From assembly GCA_964036045.1 (NCBI GenBank), contig OZ038382.1, forward strand, positions 154,206,961-154,270,960: a stretch of 64,000 bases of DNA, written 5' to 3'. Of this stretch, positions 21,401-31,070 are shown one piece after another. Source of the stretch: Eutreptiella sp. 'Long Island Sound 2002' (Eukaryota; Euglenozoa; Euglenophyceae; Eutreptiales; Eutreptiaceae). Made by a program: the position numbers and the translations under genes. The notes beneath the pieces are model-generated. The model had not been told where the DNA came from. It ran no database searches and saw only the letters and a program-made list of their open reading frames with translations. How positions within the stretch are numbered: the stretch's first letter is position 1; each line of letters begins with the position of its first letter.

Positions 21401-24001
21401 GGTTTGTTGACCAGCATTAGCCAGTCAGATTCCAGGATATACATGTAAATGGTAGACAGTGTCGCAACGGTCCCTGGCAGCAGGATTGCAGTTAAGGGCA
21501 TAGCAAGGGCTTCCCCAGAAAGGATGACGTGTTGCAAACGTCACCTCGGAAGTGCACTACTACAGTCTACCATGTCCAGCAACCATTGCCCAAAATGCGA
21601 ACCTCAGTGCACACCGCAGGAAAAAATTCTCAAATTGTCAAAATTGTCAGCTCTTTTTAAACATGGTCAATGCATGGATGTTTTCACCTGACCTTTTAGT
21701 GATTGCTGACTTGGAGGCTAAGTGCGCACTTTCTCAGCTTCTTCCACCCGAAAACAAACCCACTAGGCCTAAGCTAAATCCATAAGTTACAGAGTAGGAA
21801 CTTCAGTTCAGTGCAAGTTTCGCAAACGATTTTCATACAAATTCGGAAGATGACCGTTGAAGCATCTACCGAACAATGCAAATTGCAAAAATGTTTGCAA
21901 ACCAAAATCTGTTGTAGGTAAACAAATGGACTATACCAAAGATAGTTCTGTTCGTTGCATTTGTGCAGTGACGTGCTGTTACGCCCTGCACAGGCGTCGC
22001 ACGAGTTCACACAAAATCCTGGAGGGGCAGGACCAGGCCGTCATCCAGGACGTGTTGATGCTGGGGCAGCACATGTGCGGTGTTCATCCAGACGTATTCC
22101 AGCGACTGCCTGACGACGTGCAGCGCTGCGACAGCAACGGCCCGACAGCGTTTGGCACGTACTTCAGACGATTTTTGCAGGAGAGCAAAGACCGGATCTA
22201 CGCGGCCCTCGTCTTCTTGTACTGGGTGCACTTGGACCAGGTCCCTCACACACCTCAACACACCCCATCCCTGTCAAGCGGCAGTTGGGTGTCCGGCATG
22301 GATAGTCAGCAATATGTTCCTCATTATAAAAATGCACTGAGGAGGGGGAACGATCAAATCAAAAATTGACAAATGCGAAGAAACCCGGAAACATGCGACG
22401 GAAAAGTGCAATCACTTAGGACCGATCACGACTGAACGAGCATGCATATGCCGATGATTATCAATCGAAGCATGCTGCGCTCCCGTGACTGCTTGCCACA
22501 GAAAAAAAGCGCTCAAAGAGTGAGGAAAATCATCAGAAACAAAAGTACTTCACAGGCCATGTTCAAGAAAAGTCACACGCAGCAACAGAGCGGGACCGGG
22601 CAAATTAATGTGCTAGCGTGCTCTTGTGTGGTGGGATTTTTCCAATATGAATGGATTTTCTGTGCCTTGAGCATATCGCCCGGGAATCGTCGGATGTATG
22701 CTGTTGTTGACCGATCTGCGATTGCGTGTTGCTGTCATGGACGGCGGGGGGTCATTAGATTCACCCCAATACAGACGGCCAAGAGCCATCTTCATCTAGC
22801 GCGTTGGGGTCGGATGTGCAGTGTGTACGAGGAATGGATAGGAGGGTGTGGTGGGTGTAGGGAGGGCGGATGGAGGCAGAGCAGTTTGTAGGAGGTGTAG
22901 AGGGTGCAGCGGGACGGGGATACCCCCCCCCCCCTGTTGGGGTAGTGGCACACTTCCGTCTTGGTCTGTGCGAGCATGTGCGTGATGTTGCTCGTTGTTT
23001 ATTGATCGTACATATTTCCGGTGCTATGGACGGTGAACCGGACCCACACAGACCATTGTGCTCTGATTACTCCCCTTCAGGCGAAGCGGCACTGACCACG
23101 TGCAGCGTCTCTGAGTGTGTCACCAGCGATATTCTTTGTTAGGGTGTTCCAAACGTGCAGCAAGCTTCACATATCTTCGTACGCGCTGAACCGTCCTTGC
23201 CAGGCTGCGTCATCGGTGTGAGGACCTTGGCCTCCTCCCTATTCTCCAACAGTGAAACCTTTGGGCCTTTGTCTTCGAAATTACAACAAACAGTTGGCAG
23301 CCAAGGGATGTATCCTCCTACAGTCTGCCCCCTGTGAGAAGGATCTGGGTCCCCTTTCGGCAGTTTGTAGTGAAGGCCACACCCAACCCCTTGGGGGCTA
23401 AGGCTTGGCTGGCTGTGTGGGCTCAGTTCCGCGGGGCTCCCACCGCTGAACCAAAACCTCAGGCCTTTAAGTGTCATCCCCTCCACACCCTCCCTCCCCT
23501 CCCCCCGACACACCCAACATCCCCTCTCCTCGCACCCCTCCGCACCACTCCGAATAGGAAGTGGACATGCCCTTCCTCATACGGCAACTGGAGTCCCACT
23601 GCCGCTTTCTGCGGCAAGTGGCGCTGCGGTACATCGCACGGCACGCACTGCTCTGGGACAAGGACGTGCACACCGTTGTGGCGAAACTGGCCAAGCGCGA
23701 CCTCGTGGGGGACGTGCGGGCCGAGGCGTCGCGCATCATGCGCGACTGCCAGATCGCCCGGAGTGTCAAGACGGTGGAGGTCCAGGAGGATGCGCTGGCG
23801 GAGGAGGAGGCCCGGTTGAGGGAGCTGCTGATCACTGTCGGGGGGATGGTGGACCCGGAGGACGGGATGAGCTCGCAGTGGTCCAGCTTCTATTCGGATT
23901 TGGCGTCGGGGGAGCGGGAGCGCTTTGCAGAGTTGGAGGAGTCCATTGTGACGGGGGAGGATACGTCAACTCCGTTCACATTCCCGTCCAACAGCATGTA
24001 A
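12134..24001 (+). CDS. Ankyrin-repeat protein gene, at least seven exons (5' end unknown)
   Basis: Exons 12134-12454, 13974-14278, 17313-17523, 18317-18526, 19073-about 19320, 21994-22240 and 23558-24001 form one open frame of roughly 630-660 codons ending TAA. Phases agree at every joint (0, 2, 0, 0, 2, 0), though the donor of the fifth exon is ambiguous. The N-terminal third has ankyrin repeats: GDTPLIAAIIKNNAVMVQML, then DMTPLAYAAAGGHLSVAQ, which continues across the splice into VLLAHGASCDVRDIWGNTP. The rest is largely helical with many Arg, Leu and Glu residues and no domain I recognise; repeated 35-45-residue helical blocks would fit an armadillo/HEAT-like solenoid, but that is inference. 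Exons are GC-rich at third positions and introns are 1-3 kb and full of repeats. Ankyrin domains bind proteins; the partner is unknown. The first recognised exon begins mid-protein, so a start codon lies upstream. Confidence 0.75.
13475..13502. repeat. (CA)n microsatellite
   Basis: Short dinucleotide run (GCAC then CACACA) inside intron a. Confidence 0.9.
13692..13738. repeat. (CA)n microsatellite
   Basis: CACACA run with CATGC and CAGACA variants, preceded by a GTGCGTGT tract that makes a purine/pyrimidine alternation from about 13658. Confidence 0.9.
13974..14278 (+). CDS. Ankyrin gene, exon b
   Basis: Acceptor ACAG, donor GTATGT, 305 bases, ends in phase 2. It completes the second ankyrin repeat and a third (GNTPSDWAAKYAG), then leaves the ankyrin region (RADPCWERINYIFHVSRL). 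Confidence 0.8.
15004..15291 (-). pseudogene. Antisense ORF in intron b, element remnant
   Basis: A 95-codon frame from ATG, containing HFSFVMPTNPRGRGALVVLM and DCPTAIYLGMLGQCSDRTA. Its composition is protein-like. With the frame at 15368-15736 it suggests one minus-strand coding relic inserted in the intron. No family recognised. Confidence 0.3.
15368..15927 (-). pseudogene. Antisense ORFs in intron b, frameshifted
   Basis: Two overlapping minus-strand frames (15676-15927 and 15368-15736) read the same DNA around 15676-15736. The upstream one contains HNHHFDNPIPGHRWFMIGW; the downstream one contains RPRPIILINKKYVALGQTW and WCQHYSSCMWVTEFIVIKL. This is the pattern of a coding sequence with one frameshift. 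Origin from a mobile element is inferred. Confidence 0.3.
17313..17523 (+). CDS. Ankyrin gene, exon c
   Basis: Acceptor TTAAAG, donor GTGACG, 211 bases; takes phase 2 and leaves phase 0. It encodes YIRAAIFAISRLLRTRTGDG... to ...GPFAVRMVQ and is strongly coding in GC3. Confidence 0.8.
18317..18526 (+). CDS. Ankyrin gene, exon d
   Basis: Acceptor CTTCAG, donor GTGCGA, 70 codons, phase 0 at both ends. It contains AFNNIVEATLDTGVVWEF and WDRRLRIFAVVHVIAAED. Confidence 0.8.
18540..19065. repeat. Degenerate A/C-rich short repeats in intron
   Basis: Irregular repetition of words such as ACAGTTCC, CAACTCC and TGCACA through almost the whole intron, with very few G. It looks like a decayed short-period satellite. 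Confidence 0.5.
19073..19320 (+). CDS. Ankyrin gene, exon e (3' border uncertain)
   Basis: Acceptor TTCTCAG. The frame contains ALMNLARYGDSNGRCLLEF and DIQHISRELFMDSAFHTVR. Exon f needs a donor leaving phase 2; GT sites at 19240, 19288, 19309 and 19321 all meet this, none with a strong consensus. A good-looking GTGAGC at 19203 gives the wrong phase unless a further exon exists. Confidence 0.65.
19455..20142. mobile_element. 688-bp non-autonomous TIR element
   Basis: The left end TGAGGGCTACACC (19455) is the exact reverse complement of the right end GGTGTAGCCCTCA (to 20142). Similarity continues inward for about 70 bases on each side, through GCGGCGCGCCCTGCAGCAC and AGGAATAAT blocks. The flanks carry a near-perfect 7-bp duplication, ATGACAA (19448-19454) and ATGGCAA (20143-20149). 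No coding capacity. It sits in the intron after exon e of the ankyrin gene. Confidence 0.65.
20143..21993. other. Rest of ankyrin gene intron e
   Basis: AT-richer than the surroundings, with CATTCATCCACT repeats at 20421-20467. A minus-strand frame at 20500-20811 (contains IKLKKISAKKQAILSTIMK) is lysine-rich and could be an element relic. Nothing else is supportable. Confidence 0.4.
21994..22240 (+). CDS. Ankyrin gene, exon f
   Basis: Acceptor CTGCACAG, donor GTCCCT, 247 bases; takes phase 2 and leaves phase 0. It contains AVIQDVLMLGQHMCGVHP and IYAALVFLYWVHLDQ. Confidence 0.75.
23296..23430. repeat. Dispersed 135-bp repeat, copy 1
   Basis: Nearly identical, same orientation and same length as 27712-27846. 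It begins GGCAGCCAAGGGATGTATCC and ends TGGGCTCAGTTCC. It lies in the last intron of the ankyrin gene. No tRNA boxes or inverted ends seen. Confidence 0.9.
23558..24001 (+). CDS. Ankyrin gene, terminal exon g
   Basis: Acceptor CGAATAG, 148 codons to TAA at 23999-24001. It contains EVDMPFLIRQLESHCRFLRQ and DVHTVVAKLAKRDLVGDV, then a Glu/Ala-rich predicted coiled-coil (EDALAEEEARLRELL) and an acidic Ser/Thr-rich tail ending FPSNSM. Confidence 0.82.
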   Translation, partial: EVDMPFLIRQLESHCRFLRQVALRYIARHALLWDKDVHTVVAKLAKRDLVGDVRAEASRIMRDCQIARSVKTVEVQEDALAEEEARLRELLITVGGMVDPEDGMSSQWSSFYSDLASGERERFAELEESIVTGEDTSTPFTFPSNSM

Positions 24002-24007
24002 GCGGGG

Positions 24008-24150
24008 GGCACGTGGCTCAGCTGTCATAGCCCATGACGCCCGAACAGGAGGGACCGGGTTCGAGTCTTTGATGGGGCAAAAGGAATGCTGCCGAGCCCT
24101 CCTCGGCGCTAGGGTGGCGTCCTCGGTGATCCCGCGGGTCGGAAGGGGCG
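24008..24150 (+). repeat. tRNA-derived SINE, copy A
   Basis: The A-box region TGGCTCAGCTG and the B-box GGGTTCGAGTC are tRNA-spaced. A shared body follows (GCGCTAGGGTG..., then GTGATCCCGCGGG and GGAAGGG). It is homologous to 25222-25361 and 50032-50233. No clean duplication seen at this copy. It starts seven bases after the ankyrin stop codon, so it may lie in the 3' UTR. Confidence 0.75.
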
Positions 24151-24975
24151 AATGATGGTCCGACACCGGTTGGCCCATGACCGACTGCAGTGACTCGCCG
24201 GCTCGCGCTTCGATCTTTCCGGAGGCCCGCAGTTTTTTGGTTTTTGGTCTTCAGGACAGCCCCCGTGCCTTTCCCCCGTGCCCAACTCTTTTATCTTCGT
24301 GGCCTCCAACTCCAGACCATTCGTTGAGGGGCGTCGGACCGCGTCCTCCGCGCCCTCGCCCGAAGGGCGTCCGAAATTGATGGTCATGGGAACGACCACA
24401 CGTGAAGCCTTTGCGAGCGGCGACACGGGCGGGGACGCCACATGGGGCGTATCCTCCGATAGTGAGCAGTGGGGTACACATTCTACTTTGACCCCCAAAC
24501 CCGCGATTTTTCTACTCGTCAAAAAAGTTGGGGAGAGAAAACGCCCTCATGAAGGATTGTAGCAACGGGCATTGCGAGGGCTTCAGGGGTGACGGGCTGC
24601 AGTTGTCACCTCAGCAGTGCATTACAACGGTTTACCCAAATTTACCCAAATTGCGAGCCGCAGCGCATCCCGCAAGAAACTCGTTCTCAATGGTTTCGGG
24701 TATAATCGCGTGGATATCTGTAATCTTGTGGTGTCGATGACTGTTCATTGTTGGCAGAGCGAGACGTTGCTTTTGAGTTGCCCTGTTCCCCAGAGTGTAG
24801 ACAGTGTTCGCAATGCAGTCGCGCATGACCAAATGTTCAAAAGAACGATCACAAACCATCCCCTGCACTTTTCAACCTCCCCTTTGGGAACCCCCTCCCC
24901 CCACTAGCCAGCCCCTGCCCCACTTTTGCAATGCAATTTTAGCCCCATGGGCATCCCAACCCCCGGCATGTAAAT
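24151..24975. other. No gene seen
   Basis: Unique sequence downstream of the ankyrin gene. Open frames on both strands here are short and mutually contradictory. Confidence 0.4.
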
Positions 24976-25170
24976 ATGCCTCCGAGGCAACGGATCCACA
25001 CGGTGGGTCCGTCGGCCGACGCTCTGTCGTGGGTGATTGTAGAACATACCGACCTTCGGACGATATTGTACGTCCCGAGGTTGACCCCGGCCGCGCAGTG
25101 GACCTCGAGTAGACGGGCCCGGGTACTCTACAACCGCACCAAAGACGGGTGGTTGACCGTCGTCATATAG
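24976..25170 (+). CDS. Small ORF, 64 codons, hypothetical
   Basis: ATG to TAG. It encodes MPPRQRIHTVGPSADALSWV and later RRARVLYNRTKDGWLTVVI. Its composition is protein-like with GC-rich third positions, but it is short and isolated between two SINE copies. It may be an exon of an unseen gene or chance. Confidence 0.2.
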   Translation: MPPRQRIHTVGPSADALSWVIVEHTDLRTILYVPRLTPAAQWTSSRRARVLYNRTKDGWLTVVI

Positions 25171-25221
25171 CCCTTCCCCCCAAATGCTGATCCGTCGTAA
25201 GCCCCCAATGCCCAGTCCCTG

Positions 25222-25361
25222 AGGTCACGTGGCTCAGCTTTCATGGCACATGACGCCAAACCAGGAAGTGCTGGGTTCGAGTCCCAAATGGGGCATAAGT
25301 AATAACGCTAGCCCCCCCCGGGTATCAGGGTGTGCTGGGTGACCCCGTGGGCCGGAAGGGA
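25222..25361 (+). repeat. tRNA-derived SINE, copy B
   Basis: Has TGGCTCAGCTT and the perfect B-box GGGTTCGAGTC. The body (ACGCTAG..., GGGTGTGCTGGGTGACCCC, GCCGGAAGGGAT) matches copies A and C. Confidence 0.75.
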
Positions 25362-27711
25362 TCTGTGACGCTTCGCTGTTGCCTGGAGAACGCCCGGGTA
25401 TTCTACCGCCACCTCTGCCCAACGCGCAGTCGCAGTCGGAGGGGCGCGGTGCGTACCGGGGATGGGTGGGCGGGCGGCAGTGAGGAGGGAAGGTGACCCG
25501 CAGAAGGGCGGGCGGAGCAAGTGGGAGGCCGCGCACAGTAGGGCTCTGGGTCCGCTGGCCATGGAAGAAGACCAGCAAGAGGACCCACACGGTACCTCTG
25601 TGCGGACTGGGCACTCGGGGCTGGAACGGGGGCCGCGCGTGCTGCGATGCCCACGACTGGCGCCGTGGCAGGCAACAGCACGATGCACCCCCCCCCGCCC
25701 CCCCGCCCCCCCGCCCCCTCCGTCAGGCCTTTTCTTGGTGCACAAAATACCAAATACAAAATAGTGGTCCAGAGGCCAAAAAAAAGTGTGCGTACCTGAA
25801 ATCGGCCTCAAATTTCCGGCCCCTTTAATAAATTCCATTTTTTGCCTGTTTCTGATGTGGGTGGATGGGTCGGCCGGCGCTGGCCAGGGCCCCAAACAAC
25901 CTCCCCCCCCCTTGGGGTCACCAAGCAATGGCCTGCCCACCATCCCTCGCTCCCTCTCGCTCCCTCGCTCCCTCACCCACTCGCTCCCTCAGTCACTGGC
26001 CCACTCACTCACTCACCCATGCATTCCAAAGAGGCAGGGACGAGGTGTTGGGGGCGGGGGGCGAACCACTCAGACAAAACCCCATCGCAGAGGGCGATGG
26101 GTGCGCGACGCAATCGACCACAGCCAAGCCCTGCATCCTCGGAACCCACTGCCAAGCCGCCCAACAAATGCGGGGCGCTGGGCTGCATCCCGAAGGAGTT
26201 TGGACCTCCAGTGCGCCCTTGGGCAGGGAAGGGCGGCGGTTTTGACGAACATTGAGCGAAGCCCGATCAAAGGGCGGATATCTTTGTGGGCTGGGATCCA
26301 GTGGGAGGGTGTCAAGGGGATCCAGGAATCTACCAGTCGCCATCGTGTAAACGGAGAGAATTACAAATTGCTTTTGAAAAAAGCACCCATTTTCCCGCAA
26401 TTTTTTTGTCCAGAATAAAAAAATATCAAATAAGCGATTTTCAACAAATGTTTAGAGTTTTCAAATCCACCCGATTACTGCCAATCCCCCCCCCCTCCCC
26501 CCCCACATCCCGCATCATATGTGGTGGAGAAAACCCACCGGATTTCACGGGCACTATGCAGCTCACGCCGTGTGACACGGGGGCCCAGCGCAGGTTGAAT
26601 GTAGACTGTTGGGCCGGGTCTGAGCCTTCCTGAATACGGGAGAAGGCATGGTCTGCCCCGCCTTCACCCCAGGCAGACAGACAAGCAGGCAGGGGCAACT
26701 ATGGCTAGGCCAGCGAGCGCTGGCCTCAGGCGACAGAGCCCGGTCAGCAAGAGGGTAGCACCAGACGCGGACGCAGAGCGGATGCCACAGCGCAGGCGGC
26801 ACAGGGTCACGACTGCAACAGCAGCTGGGCACGGGAGGGCGGACTGAAGTACCGTAAGCCCCACGCCAAAGGGGGTTCTCCCCACGGCGAGGGGGCAGAC
26901 GCAGGGATCCGGGTCTGCTGGAGGCCCATGCCGCCTGTCGGGATATGACCGGAGCGCCCGAAATGCATTCTTGACTCTGATGACCCATGCTGGTGTCCCT
27001 TCCGAATGTGGGCTGGACAGACCGGCAGGCAGGGCAACACACAGAACAGGCAACGCGGCCGAAAGGGACCGGCAGGACAGACTTACGGACAGGAAGGGCG
27101 AGAGCAGGCGGCAGTCAAGGCAGCTCGTCCCGAATCGAGCAGCCCACACACTTCAATGCGAACAGGAGTCTTTTACGGTGTCTTTCTTAGTGCATTTCTC
27201 ACCACGTCTTCTAAGCCCTTTAGCCTCCAATACTTTGTTTTCGTGGCTGCATGGTTTCCGGCTCAAAGCCACAGTCGAGGCTCTTTCTGCGGCGAAACCC
27301 CTCCTCTCGCCAAGACAACACCCATCCAGATGGTTTCGCCGGTCCGAAGACTGTGTGCTTTCAAACTGAAAGGTGGTGCGTCACCTGTTGCTCCTCAATG
27401 GCAATGTTGCCCGAATAAGCGGCCCCACCATCGATGTCAAACCTCGAATTTGAACCCTCTACCAACTGATGTTTGTCAGGAAGCCCAGATCCCCAATGCC
27501 AGGGGAGCGCTTCACAGCCTTGGGTTTTGCTCGCCTTCCAGAAGGCAGGGGGTGGGGCGGAGGCAAATGCACTGAACTGTGCCATTAGCAAGTTGAAAGT
27601 GCTTGCGCCACCACACATCACCGACCCGCCGTAGCACTGCACACCAGAAGTACGAGTGTCCTGCAGCTGTAAGATATATACCGATACACACGAACTAATC
27701 TACACTACCCG
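25362..27711. other. Intergenic, no gene supported
   Basis: GC-rich with long C tracts (25687, 25903, 26488), a short-period CTCGCTCCCT repeat at 25946-25995, and purine-rich words CAGACAGACAAGCAGGCAG near 26677. Several overlapping open frames exist on both strands, but none has consistent protein character. Confidence 0.4.
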
Positions 27712-27846
27712 GGCAGCCAAGGGATGTATCCTCCTACAGTGTGCCCCCTGTGAGAACGATCTGGGTCCCCTTTCGTCAGTTTGTAGTGAAGGCCACACCC
27801 AACCCCTTGGGGGCTAAGGCTTGGCTGGCTGTGTGGGCTCAGTTCC
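27712..27846. repeat. Dispersed 135-bp repeat, copy 2
   Basis: Same orientation and length as 23296-23430, with only a few substitutions. Downstream sequence differs, so the borders are sharp. Confidence 0.9.
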
Positions 27847-29279
27847 CTGCCCCCACCCCAAGGGGTAGGGTTTAAGTTTTTTGTTTTTTGTCTTGGGTCC
27901 CAGACCACCAGTGAAGATATCTACAAGGTGGCTGCCCCAAGGGGTCACTGAAGTCACTTCCGGTTTTTGACTTGGGTTGCACTGGATAAGGTGACAAGGC
28001 GCTGTCGCTATTTGTTGCCCAGGCAACACAGGGGTAAAACCTGACTCCCCATGTACAATGCATATGCTGTGAGAGGGGGCTAGTTGTGGATAATTGGCGC
28101 TTGAGAATTAAGCATCAGGTGGTTGTGGGTCGACACTGTGGGTGGAAGGATTGGTGAGTATGTCGCTATGCAATACTTTTCTTGCCCTCTGTCGACCTCC
28201 CTCACATGCTCATGCATGTGCAACCACTCATCCCAATCCGCCATTGTAGTGAAAGACCGCCTGATTGAGCAGCACCCCGCTCCCTATAACGAACTACGAC
28301 TCGCTGTAACCTGTACTTCATTCCCACTTTGATCATTAGTCTCTTTTTCTCATATTGCCCTATCTTCCCTAACCTGTGAGCACCATGTGCGCCCAATTAA
28401 GTAGTCTGAGGTGCTGTGGAGAAGGACCAGAAAAGTGGAGGGTAGCCGTTGAGGTGGAGAGTGGTTAAGAAAGTTAGATCAACGGACATGAGCACACTGT
28501 GTGTCCTCTCCTGCTCTTCACTGAAGCCCAGCAAGTAACCATTTGGATGACAAGTTCCCATTGTGCAGTGCATGTTGCTTCTCCAGTGCTGTTGCCAGTG
28601 CCAAGACAGAAGAAATGCACGAAAGTTGCAACTTGACCACCAGCAAGCCTACCACCCTCACCTTTGCCTTCGCCAGGCCTGTTCCCAAGCTACTGATTTG
28701 GAACCCAATTCATTTGGATACCACTCAGTTGCTCCGGTGTGTAGTGCGAAAGCTGCAGCCTTGACCCAGCTAAAGTAGGCATAGGGTTCCTTTTGCTTGG
28801 CAAATTTTCCGTAGCTCAGACCAGCGGGAAGGCGGTAGTACACCTCGGCGCCTATGGGCATGGGTTGTAGAGATTCAATGTAGTGTTTTCCACTTGATGC
28901 CATTTGAAAGCACATTTCAGCCACATCTCTGTTGGGTGTCTGGTATAGGGTGGTGCGTTAGCTGTGAGCTGGTATGCATCCAATCGGGATAACATGTTGC
29001 ACTGGGGGAGGTGAGGGGAGAAACTCGGGAGGATTGCGCGTGGAGTGTGTGGAGAAAGCCAAACCCTTTCCCCTCATTTGGCATCAGCCTGACGGTACCT
29101 TCCAGGCGCTATGCAGCGCTGGATTTTGACAGCTAGCTTTGGGACAAGCTGCACCAAATGATACCAAATGACGACTGAGTTCGCAGGTATGAGGTAGGAC
29201 ATATTATTGAAACAGGAGTCGGGGACTTTCGATGATCAGGCGTTTGACACATGCCTCGTGTACCCGTATGCGGCTGAGT
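27847..29279. other. Intergenic; possible antisense relic
   Basis: No gene is firmly supported. A minus-strand frame at 28658-28924 contains YYRLPAGLSYGKFAKQKEP and FALHTGATEWYPNELGSK. It is protein-like and could be a transposon fragment. No partner frames seen. Confidence 0.3.
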
Positions 29280-29455
29280 CCAGTCCACTCCACTCCAGTC
29301 CAGTTCCAGTTCCAGTTCCAGTTCCAGTTTCAGTTTCAGTTTCAATTTCAGTTTCAATTTCAGTTCCAGTTCCAGTCCAGTTCAGTTCAGTTTTGTTCAA
29401 TTCAATCCCGATTCAATTCAATTCGATTCAATTCAATTCAATTCAATTCAAAAAA
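29280..29455. repeat. CAGTTC/AATTC short-period repeats
   Basis: CCACTCCACTCCAGTCCAG grades into (CAGTTC)n, (CAGTTT)n and (AATTC)n. Reading the opposite strand gives meaningless Lys-Leu and Glu-Leu alternation. Confidence 0.93.
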
Positions 29456-29663
29456 GGGACCCCAAGGGGTGACTTTCCTCTGCACCGTCGTACATACGCA
29501 GGTATATCACCGTGGGCAACCCAATTTAGGCCATAATGTCGAAACTCTCCGTCATTTGTTGTTGACCACGCCGATATAATCGAAATTGATTCCCCTTCGA
29601 AACGGGAACATTTTCGCGCTATGCCACGTGTGCGCATGATATCAAATCAGGTCCAGCCATTTG

Positions 29664-29945
29664 GCCAGCCCACTGGACTGGACTCGACTGGACTGGACTG
29701 ACGAACAAATAAGAGGTCTTGTGCACAGATGAGTGTGCCCCTGTGTGTTGCAATTTACCGCTTGTTCGGAGTAGCAGAAGCTTGCACAATCGCATTGCCA
29801 ATACAATGTGGGCGCCGCATCGACGGGGAATCAGCAGCTGTAGGTCGGACGTGGAGGCGTCGTACACGTCAGAATTTTTTTGGGGGACGGAACTGGAACT
29901 GAACTGAACGGAACGGAACGGAATTGAATTGAATTGAATTGGAAT
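29664..29945. repeat. Inverted partner of the CAGTTC/AATTC repeats
   Basis: At 29672-29699 (GGACTGGACT units) and 29889-29945 (GGAACTGAACTGAACGGAAC then GAATT units) the same words occur on the other strand, in reverse order. With 29280-29455 they flank a unique spacer. Confidence 0.85.
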
Positions 29946-30656
29946 TGTCTTGGCCACTTTGCAGCCAAATTTTGCAGCAAGCAACAGGTGTGAGGACTGC
30001 CTTTTGTAGGATGTGTCACGGTTGCCTCTTTTCCAGACCGCCCATCCTACCCTTCAATGAGCACCAATTTGCACATCCATCCTGTTGAGCCAGCAATATG
30101 CTCTCCTTTCCATGGGGATTTGGGAGACGCATCAAGCCCGTGCCTTCCTCATCTGCCGGTACCCCCCACCAAAAACAGCACACACACAGAGCTGTCTCCA
30201 TGCCCCGTCCTTTTTCAGCCCCTGTGTGTGCCAGTTACCCTGCTTGGGTTGTGTTTCCTTCACTCAGCTCGCGCTTGCTCTCACCTGCGGCGCTTCTTCT
30301 TCGCCTGTGGCACTTCTTGGTGTGTTGTTCTCGATCTGGGTTTCGGCCCACAGGTCCCTGCGCTTGTTCCCCGCTCCCAGCCCTTCCCACGCTAGGGTGT
30401 CATGCAGCGCTGACGCCTGACTGCCCTTGCTCACACAGGGGGCGGGCATATGCTGATTGTGGCTCCATAAATCATGAATGGATTTGGGATGTGGTTGCTG
30501 TCCAAACATGGAAATGTCTCAGGTTGGTTTGGACGGAACAGGGAATCTTCTGAAGTGACATGTTTTTTCTAGGGTTTTCATGGGTCTGACCAGTCAAATA
30601 GCAGACATGTCCATCTGATTAATGATTCGCTGTTTTCCCTACAGCCTCCCACCACA
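29946..30656. other. Upstream region of rhodanese gene
   Basis: No coding exon is seen. A pyrimidine-rich tract ending CCCTACAG (30644) lies 12 bases before the ATG at 30657, so a 5' UTR intron is likely to end there. Confidence 0.4.
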
Positions 30657-31070
30657 ATGTTTGCCACCAAAGCCACGGCAGCCGCTTCCCAGACAGTACC
30701 TGTGGTTCGTGCCACCCGATCGGTAGCCCATACGGCTCCATCACAGCAGCTTCCTGTTGCGGCCGCGAATCTGCCACTGCAAGGACCACCCACTGCTGGC
30801 AGCACCAACGCAGATGGGGCAGCACACGGGTGGGCTGGAGCCGCAGCGCCCCTGACTGCTTTTGTGGCCGTGGCTGCCCTCGTCATCACTGCCTACCGGA
30901 GGCTTATGCACCCACGCCCGCAGCCTCTGGCGGAGCTGTGCCTCACGGACGTGCCTGTGATGGCCATCGCCCCAGTGATTGGTAAGAAGGGGCGCAAGCT
31001 GAACGGCGCATACACCGGGTACCGGCAGGCCCTCTCGGAGGTGCAGGTCATCACCAACGATGAACTGAAG
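30657..31070 (+). CDS. Rhodanese gene, exon 1
   Basis: 138 codons from ATG, ending ...VQVITNDELK before GTTTGT, phase 0. This ATG was chosen because the targeting-like sequence begins here and a possible acceptor lies just upstream. Confidence 0.78.
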
